The notes beneath the pieces were generated by a model. The model did not search any database. It was not told where the DNA came from and saw only the letters and a program-made list of their open reading frames with translations. DNA of 64,000 bases, from NCBI RefSeq assembly GCF_005519465.1, contig NZ_CP027858.1:2976001-3040000 (forward strand). The letters run 5' to 3'. Origin of the DNA: Streptomyces clavuligerus (lineage in GTDB: Bacteria > Actinomycetota > Actinomycetes > Streptomycetales > Streptomycetaceae). Made by a program: the position numbers and the translations under genes. Positions 34,067 to 43,314 of this stretch are shown piece after piece; position 1 is the stretch's first letter; each line of letters opens with the position of its first letter.

Positions 34067-35478
34067 CCGGCCTGATCCGCCGGTTCCGTACGCTGCCCCT
34101 ACGGTCGCGGCTGGCCCTGCTGGTGGCCACCGCCGTGGCGGTCGCGGTCGCCGCCGTCGCCGTCGTCTCCTGGCTGCTCACCCGGCAGCAGCTCTACGAG
34201 GAGCTGAACACCACCCTCCGCAACAGCCGGGCCTCGGACACCCTGGTCGAGCAGGCGTACGAAGCCTGTGCCGAGAACCGTCCGGCGTCCAAGAGCTCCA
34301 CCGGCTTCGCGTACACCCAGATCGTCGCGCCCGACGGCACCCGCTGTGTGGCCCCGTACTCCACCCCGGTGAAGGTCAGGAACAGCGATGTCGGCGTGGC
34401 GCGCGGAGTGCTGGACAGCACCCTCCACAACAGCGTCACGGACGACGGCACCCCGGTACGGGTGCACACCACCCGGATGCTGCTCGGCCCCGACGGACCG
34501 GCGGTCGCGGTCTCCGTCTCCCGGCCGCTCGACGAGATCACCACCGCCCTGAACCGGCTGGCGCTGCTGCTCACCGGGCTCGCGGGCGTCGGCGTCCTCG
34601 GCGCGGGCGCGGCCGGGCTGTGGGTGGCGCGCGCGGGGCTCAAGCCGGTCGACCGGCTCACGGAGGCCGTGGAGCACGTGGCGCGCACCGAGGATCTGAC
34701 CATGCGCATCCCCATCGAGGGCGAGGACGAGATCGCCCGGCTGTCGCGCTCGTTCAACTCGATGACGGCGGCGCTCGCCTCCTCCCGGGACCGCCAGGCC
34801 CGGCTGATCGCGGACGCGGGGCATGAGCTGCGCACCCCGCTGACCTCGTTGCGGACCAATGTCGAGCTGCTGGCGCGCAGCGAGCGCACCGGGCGGGCGA
34901 TCCCGCCCGAGGACCGGAGCGCGCTGCTGGACTCGCTCCGGGCGCAGACCGCCGAGCTGGCCTCGCTCATCGGAGACCTCCAGGAGCTGTCCCGGCCGGA
35001 CGCCGCCCAGGGCGGCCCGCTGACCGTGGTGGCGCTGCACGAGATCACCGCGACGGCCCTCGACCGGGCCCGGCTGCGCGGGCCGGGGCTGACCTTCACG
35101 ACGGACATCGGCCCCTGGTACGTCCGGGCCGAACCGGCCGCGCTGGAACGCGCGCTGGTGAACGTCCTCGACAACGCGGTGAAGTTCTCGCCGCCCGGCT
35201 CCACCGTCGAGGTACGGCTGCGGAACGGGACGCTCACGGTCCGCGACCACGGCCCCGGCATCCCGCCGGAGGAACTCCCCCACGTCTTCGAACGGTTCTG
35301 GCGCTCCCCGTCGGCCCGCGCGCTGCCCGGCTCCGGCCTCGGCCTGTCGATCGTGGCCCGCACGGTCCAGCAGGCGGGCGGCGAGATCCGGCTGGAGAGC
35401 CCCGGGGACGGCGGCACCCGGGCGGTGCTCCGACTGCCGGGGGCGGCGGTGCCACCGCCGTTCACCGCGGCCGGGTGA
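34063..35478 (+). CDS. Sensor histidine kinase
   Basis: The 471-residue membrane kinase has two transmembrane segments (about 15-40 and 165-190), flanking an extracytoplasmic sensor domain of about 125 residues. A HAMP domain (about 190-245) is followed by the phospho-acceptor His in [10 protein letters not shown] and the ATP-binding domain, with N-box [10 protein letters not shown]1 DHGPGIP and G2 GSGLGLSIV. It forms a two-component system with the preceding regulator. The sensed signal is unknown; envelope stress is suggested by the HtrA-like neighbour. Confidence 0.93.
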   Translation: MTGLIRRFRTLPLRSRLALLVATAVAVAVAAVAVVSWLLTRQQLYEELNTTLRNSRASDTLVEQAYEACAENRPASKSSTGFAYTQIVAPDGTRCVAPYSTPVKVRNSDVGVARGVLDSTLHNSVTDDGTPVRVHTTRMLLGPDGPAVAVSVSRPLDEITTALNRLALLLTGLAGVGVLGAGAAGLWVARAGLKPVDRLTEAVEHVARTEDLTMRIPIEGEDEIARLSRSFNSMTAALASSRDRQARLIADAGHELRTPLTSLRTNVELLARSERTGRAIPPEDRSALLDSLRAQTAELASLIGDLQELSRPDAAQGGPLTVVALHEITATALDRARLRGPGLTFTTDIGPWYVRAEPAALERALVNVLDNAVKFSPPGSTVEVRLRNGTLTVRDHGPGIPPEELPHVFERFWRSPSARALPGSGLGLSIVARTVQQAGGEIRLESPGDGGTRAVLRLPGAAVPPPFTAAG

Positions 35479-35750
35479 GCCGTACCGGGGTGACGCCGTT
35501 CAGGGTGACGGCGAGGTGCGCGGCGCGGAACCAGGACGTGTGGCGGGCGGCGCGCGCGGTGTGCGTATTGCGGGTCGCGACCGGCCCGCCCGGGGTGAGG
35601 CGGTAGACGGTGCCGTAGAGATGGTCGGCCTCGGGGCGCCGGGCCCGCAGGGCGGTGGCGCGGCGGCGCGGGCCCGTCGGCGTGGACGACCGGACTGAGC
35701 CGGCCCCTAAGCTGGGGCACCCCCAGGAGGGACCCGGGAAGGAGCACCGG

Positions 35751-36563
35751 ATGGCGCACACGTCGGAAGAGATCGCGGCCGAGCTTCGCCGCCGCATCCA
35801 CCGCGCGGAACTCAGGCCCGGGGACCGGCTCCCCACCATGGAGGCCCTGGCCGAGGAGCACGGGGTGTCGCGGCAGACCGCGCGGGAGGCGCTCAACCTC
35901 CTGAAGCGGGAAGGGCTCGCGGAGTACCGGGGCGGCCGGACGGGGACGACCGTGCGCGAGCGGCCCACGACCCGGATGGTGCGTTCCCGGGGCATGGAAC
36001 GGGACAGCCTCGGCTACTACTCCGGCGCGAACGTGCAGCACTGGCGCGCGGTCGCCGGGACCCGGACCGAGGTGGGCACCCGGCCCGTACCCGGGGACAT
36101 CGCGGCGGCACTCGGCGTCGAGCCCGGCACCCCGGTCGTGGTCCGCGAGCGCCTCAACGGCGACCCCGGCACGGCGGCGCACCGCCAGCTCACCGACAGC
36201 TGGCTGCACCCGGACGCGGTGGCGGCGCTGCCGGTGCTGGCCGGGGAGACGGGCCCGGGCGGGATCTACGACCGGATCGAGGAGTGGGCGGGGGCGCCCA
36301 TCGCCTGGGAGGAGGAGATCACCGCCATAACCCCGTCACCCGACGAGACGGCGGCCCTGCTCCTCCCGCCCGGCGTCCCCCTGCTCAGGATCATCCGCAC
36401 CTCCACCGTCACCGTCGCAGGCCGCCCCCTCGTGGCCGAGGTCAACGACATCCGCATGAGCGCGGAGCTGTTCTCCGTGCGCTATCCCCTGACCCGGCAG
36501 GGGGACGCCCGGTGGCCGGTGCGGCCCGCGAGTGCCGACTTCTACGGGCAGGAGAACCCGTAG
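35751..36563 (+). CDS. GntR-family regulator (HutC/UTRA type)
   Basis: The 270-residue protein has an N-terminal GntR winged helix (about 4-70: EIAAELRRRIHRAELRPGDRL-like start and VSRQTAREALNLLKREGL) and a UTRA-like effector domain (about 90-255). AAGGAG lies eight bases upstream. Such regulators often respond to small metabolites, and some Streptomyces members sit on plasmids or integrative elements, but no such element is visible here. It converges on the PI-PLC-like gene with a seven-base gap. Confidence 0.86.
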   Translation: MAHTSEEIAAELRRRIHRAELRPGDRLPTMEALAEEHGVSRQTAREALNLLKREGLAEYRGGRTGTTVRERPTTRMVRSRGMERDSLGYYSGANVQHWRAVAGTRTEVGTRPVPGDIAAALGVEPGTPVVVRERLNGDPGTAAHRQLTDSWLHPDAVAALPVLAGETGPGGIYDRIEEWAGAPIAWEEEITAITPSPDETAALLLPPGVPLLRIIRTSTVTVAGRPLVAEVNDIRMSAELFSVRYPLTRQGDARWPVRPASADFYGQENP

Positions 36564-36570
36564 CGCCCGG

Positions 36571-37437
36571 TCAGTTGTGCCGCAGCAGCGACTCCACCAG
36601 CCCCGCCCTGGTCGCCGGGAAGTCCAGCGGAACGATCCCGAGCCCCCGCCAGCCGCCCGCGGCCCCGTCCAGGAAGGAGTGGACCCGCGGGTTCAGGTTG
36701 TCGGCGTTCCAGCGCGGCGGGAGGTACGCGGCGGTGGAGACATAGTTGACGAAGAGCCGCCCCGGCTGTTCCACCGCTCTGCGGAAGTGCGCCTCGATCC
36801 GCGGGTACTTGGCCGCGGGCGCCGCGTTCCACTCGTCCTGGATGTCGAAGAGGGCCCCGTCCCCGTACCGCACCCCGGGCAGGCCACCGTTGTCGGCGAG
36901 GAGGACCACCCGGCCGCGGGCCTCGCCGAGGCGGGGGACGCCGTCGCCGATGCGGAAGAGGGAGCGCCAGCCCTTCCCGTCCAGATAGAGGTCGAAGATC
37001 CGGCGGAAGGCGGCGTCGGACTCCTCCGAGTACTCCTGTCTGACGCGCATCAGCACCGTCTCGGAGGGGTGCGCGGCCAGGAAGTCCCGGCAGGCGGTCA
37101 GGACGTCGCCGAACATCGCGTTCTGGTACGCGGGCCCGTGGTGGATGGCGTACGCGTCCCCGGTGATCCGGCAGCGGATGTCCAGGAAACGGATGCCGCT
37201 GCCGAGCTGCTCGGCGATCGTGGTGGTCTGGCACTGGGCCCAGAGGCCGCCGAAACGGGCGCCGGAGTTGTGGGTTCCGGGGATGGTCAGCCGCTGGAGC
37301 GGGGTGGTGTCGGCATGGGCCGCCATCCAGTCCTGGGGGGCGCGGGCGCGGCGGGGGGCCGCGAGCGCGCCGGGCGGGGGGATGAGGGCGGTCGCGGTCA
37401 GGGCCGCGGCGGCCGTGAGAAGACTCCGTCTCTCCAT
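36571..37437 (-). CDS. Secreted PI-PLC-like phosphodiesterase
   Basis: The 288-residue exported protein belongs to the bacterial phosphatidylinositol-specific phospholipase C family. A signal peptide (MERRSLLTAAAAL, cleavage near ALA) precedes a TIM-barrel-like domain. Catalytic histidines are in the motifs IPGTHNSG (near residue 55) and IHHGPAY (near 100), with FLDIRCRI also conserved. It would cleave phosphatidylinositol or glycerophosphodiester-like lipids, releasing phosphate-containing headgroups. It lies next to the secreted 5'-nucleotidase gene on the same strand, but a large terminator separates them. Confidence 0.88.
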   Translation of the reverse strand: MERRSLLTAAAALTATALIPPPGALAAPRRARAPQDWMAAHADTTPLQRLTIPGTHNSGARFGGLWAQCQTTTIAEQLGSGIRFLDIRCRITGDAYAIHHGPAYQNAMFGDVLTACRDFLAAHPSETVLMRVRQEYSEESDAAFRRIFDLYLDGKGWRSLFRIGDGVPRLGEARGRVVLLADNGGLPGVRYGDGALFDIQDEWNAAPAAKYPRIEAHFRRAVEQPGRLFVNYVSTAAYLPPRWNADNLNPRVHSFLDGAAGGWRGLGIVPLDFPATRAGLVESLLRHN

Positions 37438-37498
37438 GGCGCCGGATTATGGCGTGCACACGACACCACTGGAAGGCCGTGGACAAAGGCCGTGGACA

Positions 37499-37552
37499 GA
37501 CGGAAGGGGCGGCGGACCCGGGAGAACCCGGTACCCGCCGCCCCCTTCCGTC
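37499..37552. terminator. Large terminator hairpin
   Basis: Left arm 37499-37515 and right arm 37535-37552 pair with a single bulged C. An additional CCGGG/CCCGG inner stem lies in the loop. It follows the 5'-nucleotidase gene. Confidence 0.85.
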
Positions 37553-37572
37553 ACCTCAGGGCCGTCCCCGGG

Positions 37573-39405
37573 TCACCGCACCACGGTGATGCGGCCCAGC
37601 GCCGGCGGGGCCAGCGGCGCGGTCGGGGTGGAGTTGGCGCCCAGGTAGGCGAGCAGCACATCCAGGTCGGACGCGCCCACGATCTTGTTCTTGTGCTCGC
37701 GCAGCACCGGGAAGCCGTCGCCGCCGCCGGTCAGGAACTCGTTGATCGCGACGCGGTAGGTCTTCGCGGGGTCGATCGGCTCACCGTTCAGCCGCACCGA
37801 GCCGGTGACGATCCGGTCCGCGCCCGTCTTCGTCATATCCAGCGTGTACGTGAAGCCGCGGGACACCTGGAGGATCTTCGGGGAGCCCTGGTTCGGGCCG
37901 CTGACCTGCTGCTGGAGCGTGGTGATGAGCTGGGCGCCGGTCAGGTCGACCACGTTCATCATGTTGGTGAAGGGCTGGACGGTGAACGCCTCGCCATAGG
38001 TCACCACCCCATCGCCCTCGGCTCCGGACGCCTGGTGCGTCAGGGGCGCGCGGATGCCGCCCGGGTTCATCAGCGCGAGCTGCGCGCCGCCCTTGTCGGC
38101 GGGGGCGAGGGCTTCGAGCTGGGCGTCCGCGATCAGGTTGCCGAGCGGGCGCTCGACCTCGGAGAGCGGGTTCTCGATGTCACCGGAGATGTGTCCGACG
38201 GGGCGGTTGGCGATCGGGCCCGCCAGCGCGTTCCAGCCGTCGATCAGCCGGGTGATGTCGGGTGCCTTGGGGACGTCGCGGGTGACGACGTGGTTCGCCG
38301 ACTTCACGGCGGTCCGCACCACGTCACGGGTGCGGCGGTCGTACGTCAGCGTGGTGTCCGTGTAGAGCCGGCCCGCCGACGCCGCCGAGGTCACCGTGCG
38401 CGGCTTGCCCGAGGGGTCCGGGATGGAGCACGCGTACGCCTGGTGGGTGTGCCCGGTCACCATCGCGTCGACCTGCGGGCTGACGTTCTTGGCGATCTCC
38501 ACGATCGGCCCGGAGATCCCGTCGCCGGGGCCGGGGCTGTCGCAGTTGTAGTTGTACGAGGAGGAAGCGGGCGAGCCGCCCTCGTGCAGCAGTGCGACGA
38601 TCGCCTTGACGCCCTTGCGCTCCAGGACCTTCGCGTACTTGTTGATCGACTCGACCTCGTCGTGGAACTTCAGGCCCTTGATGCCCTCGGAGTTGACGAT
38701 GTCGGGCGTGCCCTCCAGCGTCACTCCGATGAAGCCGATCCGCACCCCGTTCTTCTGCCAGATGAAGTACGGGTCGAGCAGCGGCCTGCCCGTCTTCTCC
38801 TGGGTGACGTTGGCGGTGAGGTAGGGGAACTTCGCCCCCTTGAACGTCCGGCCCTCCTGGTAACAGCCCTCGGTGGGGTGGCAGCCGCCGTTCTGTATCC
38901 GCGCCAGCTCCTTGACGCCCTCGTCGAACTCGTGGTTGCCGACGGAGGAGACGTCCAGGCCGAGCTGGTTCAGCGCCTCGACGCTGGGCTCGTCGTGGAA
39001 GAGCCCGGAGAGCATCGGGGTGGCGCCGACGAGGTCGCCCGCGGCGGCGGTGACGGAGTAGCGGTTGCCCTTGCGGGCCTCGCGCAAATGGGTCGCCAGA
39101 TATTCGGCGCCGCCCGCGTCGACGGTCGTCGTGGTGCCGTCAGGGTTGGTCCGGGTGACCCGGCCGCCCGAGCCGGTCGGCGGCTGGAGGTGGCCGTGGA
39201 AGTCGTTGAACGACAGCAGCTGCACATCGACGGTGCGGCCGTGGCCCCGGCCGTCGCTGTGGCCGTGGCCGCGGTCGCGGCTCTCCTGGGCTCCCGCGGG
39301 GGCGGGGATCGCGGCGACCAGAGCGCCGATGGTGGTCAGTCCGGCGGCTGCCGCGAGCATGCGGCGGGTCCTGGTCGTACTCGTCCTGCGCGATCTGGCT
39401 GACAT
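37573..39405 (-). CDS. Secreted 5'-nucleotidase/2',3'-cyclic phosphodiesterase
   Basis: The 610-residue enzyme is a UshA/CD73-type metallophosphoesterase that releases nucleosides and phosphate from extracellular nucleotides. A signal peptide ends near AGA (residue 38). The N-terminal metal domain shows NDFHGHL (near 67), GNHEFD (near 157) and GHTHQ (near 310). The C-terminal 5_nucleotid_C domain covers about 390-590, with NPGGIRA and FTVQPF. AAGGGGAG precedes the chosen ATG. A TAGGCT box lies about 45 bases upstream. Confidence 0.93.
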   Translation of the reverse strand: MSARSRRTSTTRTRRMLAAAAGLTTIGALVAAIPAPAGAQESRDRGHGHSDGRGHGRTVDVQLLSFNDFHGHLQPPTGSGGRVTRTNPDGTTTTVDAGGAEYLATHLREARKGNRYSVTAAAGDLVGATPMLSGLFHDEPSVEALNQLGLDVSSVGNHEFDEGVKELARIQNGGCHPTEGCYQEGRTFKGAKFPYLTANVTQEKTGRPLLDPYFIWQKNGVRIGFIGVTLEGTPDIVNSEGIKGLKFHDEVESINKYAKVLERKGVKAIVALLHEGGSPASSSYNYNCDSPGPGDGISGPIVEIAKNVSPQVDAMVTGHTHQAYACSIPDPSGKPRTVTSAASAGRLYTDTTLTYDRRTRDVVRTAVKSANHVVTRDVPKAPDITRLIDGWNALAGPIANRPVGHISGDIENPLSEVERPLGNLIADAQLEALAPADKGGAQLALMNPGGIRAPLTHQASGAEGDGVVTYGEAFTVQPFTNMMNVVDLTGAQLITTLQQQVSGPNQGSPKILQVSRGFTYTLDMTKTGADRIVTGSVRLNGEPIDPAKTYRVAINEFLTGGGDGFPVLREHKNKIVGASDLDVLLAYLGANSTPTAPLAPPALGRITVVR

Positions 39406-39725
39406 CGCTCCCCTTGAGGGTCGGCGGCGGTAAGCGGGCTGCGAGCGGCAGCCTAAGGTCAACGCGCGTAGCGCGACAGGGGGGTGAGATTACGACCTGA
39501 TTTCCGTCGGTTGACGCACCGGCCTCACTCCCGCTCAAAGCACCCTTTTTCGGCCAATCAATGGTCTTCGGCCATCGCTTCCCGGCCGGTCAACCACCGA
39601 GGGCGTTCCGGGGTCATTTCTGGCGATGCCGGTCCGGGCGGCGCCGGGCGGTCACAGTCACAGGTCACCACCGGACACCCGCCGCACCGGCCCGGCAGCC
39701 GCTCGGAGTGAGGAGCAGCAGCACC
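39406..39725. other. Divergent control region of the 5'-nucleotidase and serine hydrolases
   Basis: These 320 bases hold the 5'-nucleotidase promoter at the left, an AT-richer central patch including a run of six T near 39545, and the AGGAG ribosome-binding site of the first hydrolase at the right. I found no clear PHO box in it. Confidence 0.5.
39450..39455 (-). promoter_or_regulatory. Candidate -10 box TAGGCT of the 5'-nucleotidase gene
   Basis: On the minus strand TAGGCT lies 45 bases before the ATG. A transcription start near 39443 would leave a leader of about 38 bases that includes the ribosome-binding site. Confidence 0.4.
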
Positions 39726-41168
39726 ATGGCACGACGTCCACACCTCCCAGGCGGTACACCCGCCGCACCACGGCCCGTCCCGGAGGCCCGGCCTGCGCGC
39801 CGGACCGCGCGCGCCGGAGCCGTCGGCCTCGTGGCGGCGGCGCTCGCCGCGACGGCCTTCGCCGCACCCGCCCGGGCCGACGCCCCCACGACCGCGGGGA
39901 CCGCACCCCGGCACCAGGAGATCCAGCGCGCGATGGACGCCGTCGTCGCCGCCGGAATACCCGGGGTCACCGGGCAGGCCAGGGACCGGCACACGGTCTG
40001 GAAGGGCGCATCGGGCATCGGCAACCGCGTCACCGGCGCCCCGCGCGGCACCGACGACCACTTCCGGATCGCCAGCATCACCAAGACCTTCGTCGCCACC
40101 GTCGTCCTCCAACTGGAGGCGGAGGGGAAGCTCTCCCTCGACGACACCGTCGACACCCACCTCCCCGGCGTCGTGCGGGGCAACGGCCACGACGGCCGGA
40201 AGATCACCGTCCGCCAGCTCCTCAACCACACCAGCGGGGTCTACGACTATCTGGAGGACCCCGCGTACCGGGCGAAGTTCATGCTCGGCGAGGGCTTTCT
40301 GAAACACCGCTACGACTACCGCTCCCCACAGGTCGCGGTGGACGTGGCCATGTCCCACGCCCCGGTCTTCGCACCCGGCGCGCACTACCGGTACTCCAAC
40401 ACCAACTACGTCCTGGCCGCGCTGATCCTGGAGAAGGTCACCGGCAACCGCTACGAGGACGAGGTGCACCGGCGGATCGCGGCACCGCTGAAGCTGCGCT
40501 CCACCACCGCGCCCGGCGACAGCGTCCGCATGCCCCGGCCCAGCAGCCGCGCGTACTCGACACTGACCGAGGACGGCAGCGGACGGCTGCACGACGTCAC
40601 CCTCCAGAACGCCTCCCAGTCCTGGGCGGAGGGCGACATGATCTCCACGGCGGACGATCTGAACCGCTTCTTCCGCGCGCTGCTGCGCGGAAAGCTGCTG
40701 CCGCCCGCGCAGCTCGCGGCGATGAAGACGCTGAGCCCGCAGTCCGACGACGGCGCCTCCGGCTACGGGCTGGGGCTGACGAAGGAGACCACGAGCTGCG
40801 GCACCGAGGTGTGGGGGCACACCGGCGGCTGGATCGGCAGCCTCTCGGCCTCCTTCTCCACGGCGGACGGCAGTCGTCAGCTCACGTTCAACACCAATGG
40901 CGACTGGTCCTTCGCGGGCTTCACCGCGCTGATCGACGCGGGCTTCTGCGATCCGCCGAAGCCCGGGGACCCGCAGCCCGGCAGCGGTGAGCCCGGCGGC
41001 CGACAGCCCGGCGCCCCGGCCGCGACCACCGCCACCACCACGCCGGAGAGCTGGGCGAGGACCCCGGCAGCGGCTCCGGCGGAGAGCCTGGCGGCGACCC
41101 CGGCAGAGACCCCGACAGCGGCCCCGGCTCCGGCAGCGGCTCCGGCAGAGAAGAGGAACGCGGCATGA
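39726..41168 (+). CDS. Secreted class C beta-lactamase-fold serine hydrolase (copy 1)
   Basis: The 480-residue exported protein resembles D-alanyl-D-alanine carboxypeptidase/esterase enzymes of the S12 family. A signal peptide (cleavage near ARA, residue 51) precedes the catalytic domain, with Ser117-x-x-Lys120 in ASITKTF, YSN (YxN) in YRYSNTNYVL, and HTGG near residue 362. A Pro/Ala-rich tail of about 75 residues follows, absent from copy 2. AGGAG lies upstream. The stop overlaps the start of copy 2 by four bases (ATGA), so they are coupled. Substrate may be cell-wall D-Ala-D-Ala or an ester. Confidence 0.92.
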   Translation: MARRPHLPGGTPAAPRPVPEARPARRTARAGAVGLVAAALAATAFAAPARADAPTTAGTAPRHQEIQRAMDAVVAAGIPGVTGQARDRHTVWKGASGIGNRVTGAPRGTDDHFRIASITKTFVATVVLQLEAEGKLSLDDTVDTHLPGVVRGNGHDGRKITVRQLLNHTSGVYDYLEDPAYRAKFMLGEGFLKHRYDYRSPQVAVDVAMSHAPVFAPGAHYRYSNTNYVLAALILEKVTGNRYEDEVHRRIAAPLKLRSTTAPGDSVRMPRPSSRAYSTLTEDGSGRLHDVTLQNASQSWAEGDMISTADDLNRFFRALLRGKLLPPAQLAAMKTLSPQSDDGASGYGLGLTKETTSCGTEVWGHTGGWIGSLSASFSTADGSRQLTFNTNGDWSFAGFTALIDAGFCDPPKPGDPQPGSGEPGGRQPGAPAATTATTTPESWARTPAAAPAESLAATPAETPTAAPAPAAAPAEKRNAA

Positions 41169-42469
41169 CGACACCGGCACCCACCACCCGCACCGCCCCC
41201 GGCCCGGACGGAGCGGCCCGGACGAGGACCGCGCGCCCGGGCACCGCCCGGACGAAGGCCGCGCGGACGGCGGTCGTCGGCATCGCGGCGGCGGCCGTCG
41301 CGGCCACGGCCTTCGCCGTACCCGCCCAGGCGGCCGGCACGGCGCCCGGCACCGCCACGGACACCGCGCCCCGGCACCAGGAGACCCGGCGCGCGATGGA
41401 CGCCGTCGTCGCGTCCGGCATACCCGGTGTCGTGGCGTCCACCCGTGACGACCGCACCGGCACCTGGGCCGCCACCTCCGGCGTCGGCAACCGCGTCACC
41501 GGCGCGCCGCGCGACACACGGGACCGCTTCCGGATCGCCAGCATCACCAAGACCTTCGTCGCCACCGTCCTGCTCCAGATGGAGGCGGAGGGGCGGCTCT
41601 CCCTCGACGACACCGTCGACACCCACCTCCCCGGTGTCGTCCGGGGCAACGGCCACGACGGCCGGAAGATCACCGTCCGCCAGCTCCTCAACCACACCAG
41701 CGGCATCTTCGACTATCTGGCGGACCCGGAGTACGCGCGGACGTATCTGATCGGCGAGGGCTTTCTGAAGCACCGCTACGACACCCTGCCGCCCGCGTTC
41801 CACATCCGGGTCGCGATGTCGAACCCGCCGAACTTCGCCCCCGGCACCACGTCCGACTACTCCAACACCAACTACGTCCTGGCCGGTCTGATCATCGAGA
41901 AGGTCGCCGGGAAGAGCTATGAGCACGAGGTGCGCGAGCGGATCATCGAGCCGCTGAAGCTGCGCTCCACCAGCCAGCCCGGCAACAGTGTCCATATGCC
42001 GAGGCCGAGCAGCCGCGCCTACTCGACGCTGTACGAGGGCGCGCCCCCGGCGGCGGCGATCCACGACGCGACGGAGATGAACGGCTCCCAGGGCTGGGCG
42101 GACGGGGACATCATCTCCACCACCGGCGATCTGAACCGCTTCTTCAGCGCCCTGATGAAGGGGAGGCTGCTGCCGAAGAAGCAGCTCGACGCGATGCGGA
42201 CCACGGTGCCGATGCCGAGGCTCGGCATCGACTACGGCCTGGGCATCTACCGGCACATCACGAACTGCGGCACACAGCTGTGGTCCCACGGCGGCGGCAT
42301 CGTCGGCTCCCTCTCCCAGGTGTTCACCACGGAGGACGGCCGCCGCCAGCTCGCCTACAACCTCAACGGCGACTGGGGCGACAACGGCGGCTCCATCGCG
42401 GAGGCCGAGTTCTGCGGCCGGGCCGCCAAGGGCCCCGCCGCCACCGGAAAGACGGGCCGCGTGCTCTGA
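41165..42469 (+). CDS. Secreted class C beta-lactamase-fold serine hydrolase (copy 2)
   Basis: The 434-residue paralogue of the preceding gene has the same order: signal peptide (cleavage near AQA), SITK nucleophile motif, YSN in SDYSNTNYVL and HGGG in place of HTGG near residue 376. It ends without the long Ala/Pro tail. A 62-base stretch in the catalytic region is identical to copy 1, including wobble positions, so duplication is recent or maintained by conversion. It begins with the ATGA overlap. A perfect palindromic terminator follows. Confidence 0.92.
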   Translation: MTTPAPTTRTAPGPDGAARTRTARPGTARTKAARTAVVGIAAAAVAATAFAVPAQAAGTAPGTATDTAPRHQETRRAMDAVVASGIPGVVASTRDDRTGTWAATSGVGNRVTGAPRDTRDRFRIASITKTFVATVLLQMEAEGRLSLDDTVDTHLPGVVRGNGHDGRKITVRQLLNHTSGIFDYLADPEYARTYLIGEGFLKHRYDTLPPAFHIRVAMSNPPNFAPGTTSDYSNTNYVLAGLIIEKVAGKSYEHEVRERIIEPLKLRSTSQPGNSVHMPRPSSRAYSTLYEGAPPAAAIHDATEMNGSQGWADGDIISTTGDLNRFFSALMKGRLLPKKQLDAMRTTVPMPRLGIDYGLGIYRHITNCGTQLWSHGGGIVGSLSQVFTTEDGRRQLAYNLNGDWGDNGGSIAEAEFCGRAAKGPAATGKTGRVL

Positions 42470-42538
42470 ACCACCTCCGCCTCCCGCGCGGGCCGCGTGC
42501 TCCGACCGCCCCGCCTCCCGCGCGGGCCGGGGCCGACG

Positions 42539-42562
42539 GCTGCCTCCCGCGCGGGAGGCAGC
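42539..42562. terminator. Perfect 24-bp palindromic terminator
   Basis: Twelve-base arms beginning GCTGCCTCCCGC and ending GCGGGAGGCAGC close without a loop. Two further partial copies of the CCTCCCGCGCGGG unit lie upstream (42477-42530), after the hydrolase pair. Confidence 0.75.
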
Positions 42563-42660
42563 GTCCGACCATCCGAACGAGTGAGCCATCGACAAACGGA
42601 CACATACGGAGCCCTGTGCCTACGATGATGCTCTCGACACACGCCCTTCAGGAGGTCCCC

Positions 42661-43272
42661 ATGTCTGCCGAAGCAGTCGAGTGCCCCTGGGACAGCGAGC
42701 CGGAAATCAACCTCCTGGACGAGGCGGACCGCCTCAGTGAGGAGAATCCCGGCTGGCGCGTCGAGATCATCGGAGGCAACCTCACCATGGCCCCGTCCCC
42801 GGACAGCCGTCACGCACGCGTTCTGACCGATCTCATGGTCCCGTTCATCATGGCGGGTCTGCACGGCAAGGAGACGTTGGTCCTCCAGAACGTCGATATC
42901 GCGCTGCCGGGCGGGCCTTCCGACTACGCCACCCCCGACCTCGTCGTCGTGGACGCCGATATCGAAGATCACGTCACGGAGAAGAACTGTCACGACGCCG
43001 CCATCGTCCATCTCGCCGTGGAAGTCACCTCCAGCAACTACAACCATGACCTGAGGACCAAGGTCAACGCCTATGCCGAGGCCGGAATCCCGGTCTATCT
43101 GATCATCAACCGCAAGCACGGCAGGGTCCATCTCCTCACCGCTCCCAACGGCGACACCTACGAAAGCCATCAGGTCTACGCCCCCGGCCAGAGCCTGACC
43201 CTCCCCGCCTTCGTCGGCCCCGAGGGCGCCCCCGCCGTCACGCTGAGTGTTTCGGAGCTGATCAGGGCCTGA
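42661..43272 (+). CDS. Uma2-family (DUF820) PD-(D/E)xK nuclease-like protein
   Basis: The 203-residue cytosolic protein has the restriction-endonuclease-like Uma2 fold. The putative active-site residues are in YATPDLVVVDAD (near 92), LAVEVTSSN (near 118) and DLRTKVNAYAEAGIPVYLIIN. Such genes occur in many copies in Streptomyces, and the biological role is unknown. AGGAGG lies six bases upstream of the ATG. A TACGAT box near 42620-42626 may be its promoter. It lies just before mshD with a 42-base gap. Confidence 0.87.
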   Translation: MSAEAVECPWDSEPEINLLDEADRLSEENPGWRVEIIGGNLTMAPSPDSRHARVLTDLMVPFIMAGLHGKETLVLQNVDIALPGGPSDYATPDLVVVDADIEDHVTEKNCHDAAIVHLAVEVTSSNYNHDLRTKVNAYAEAGIPVYLIINRKHGRVHLLTAPNGDTYESHQVYAPGQSLTLPAFVGPEGAPAVTLSVSELIRA

Positions 43273-43302
43273 GGCCACCGCTGTCGGGCGGGTCCGCCGC
43301 CG

Positions 43303-43308
43303 TAGGCT
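43303..43308 (+). promoter_or_regulatory. -10 box TAGGCT, leaderless promoter of mshD
   Basis: TAGGCT ends six bases before the mshD ATG; no ribosome-binding site is visible. Confidence 0.55.
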
Positions 43309-43314
43309 TCCCCC

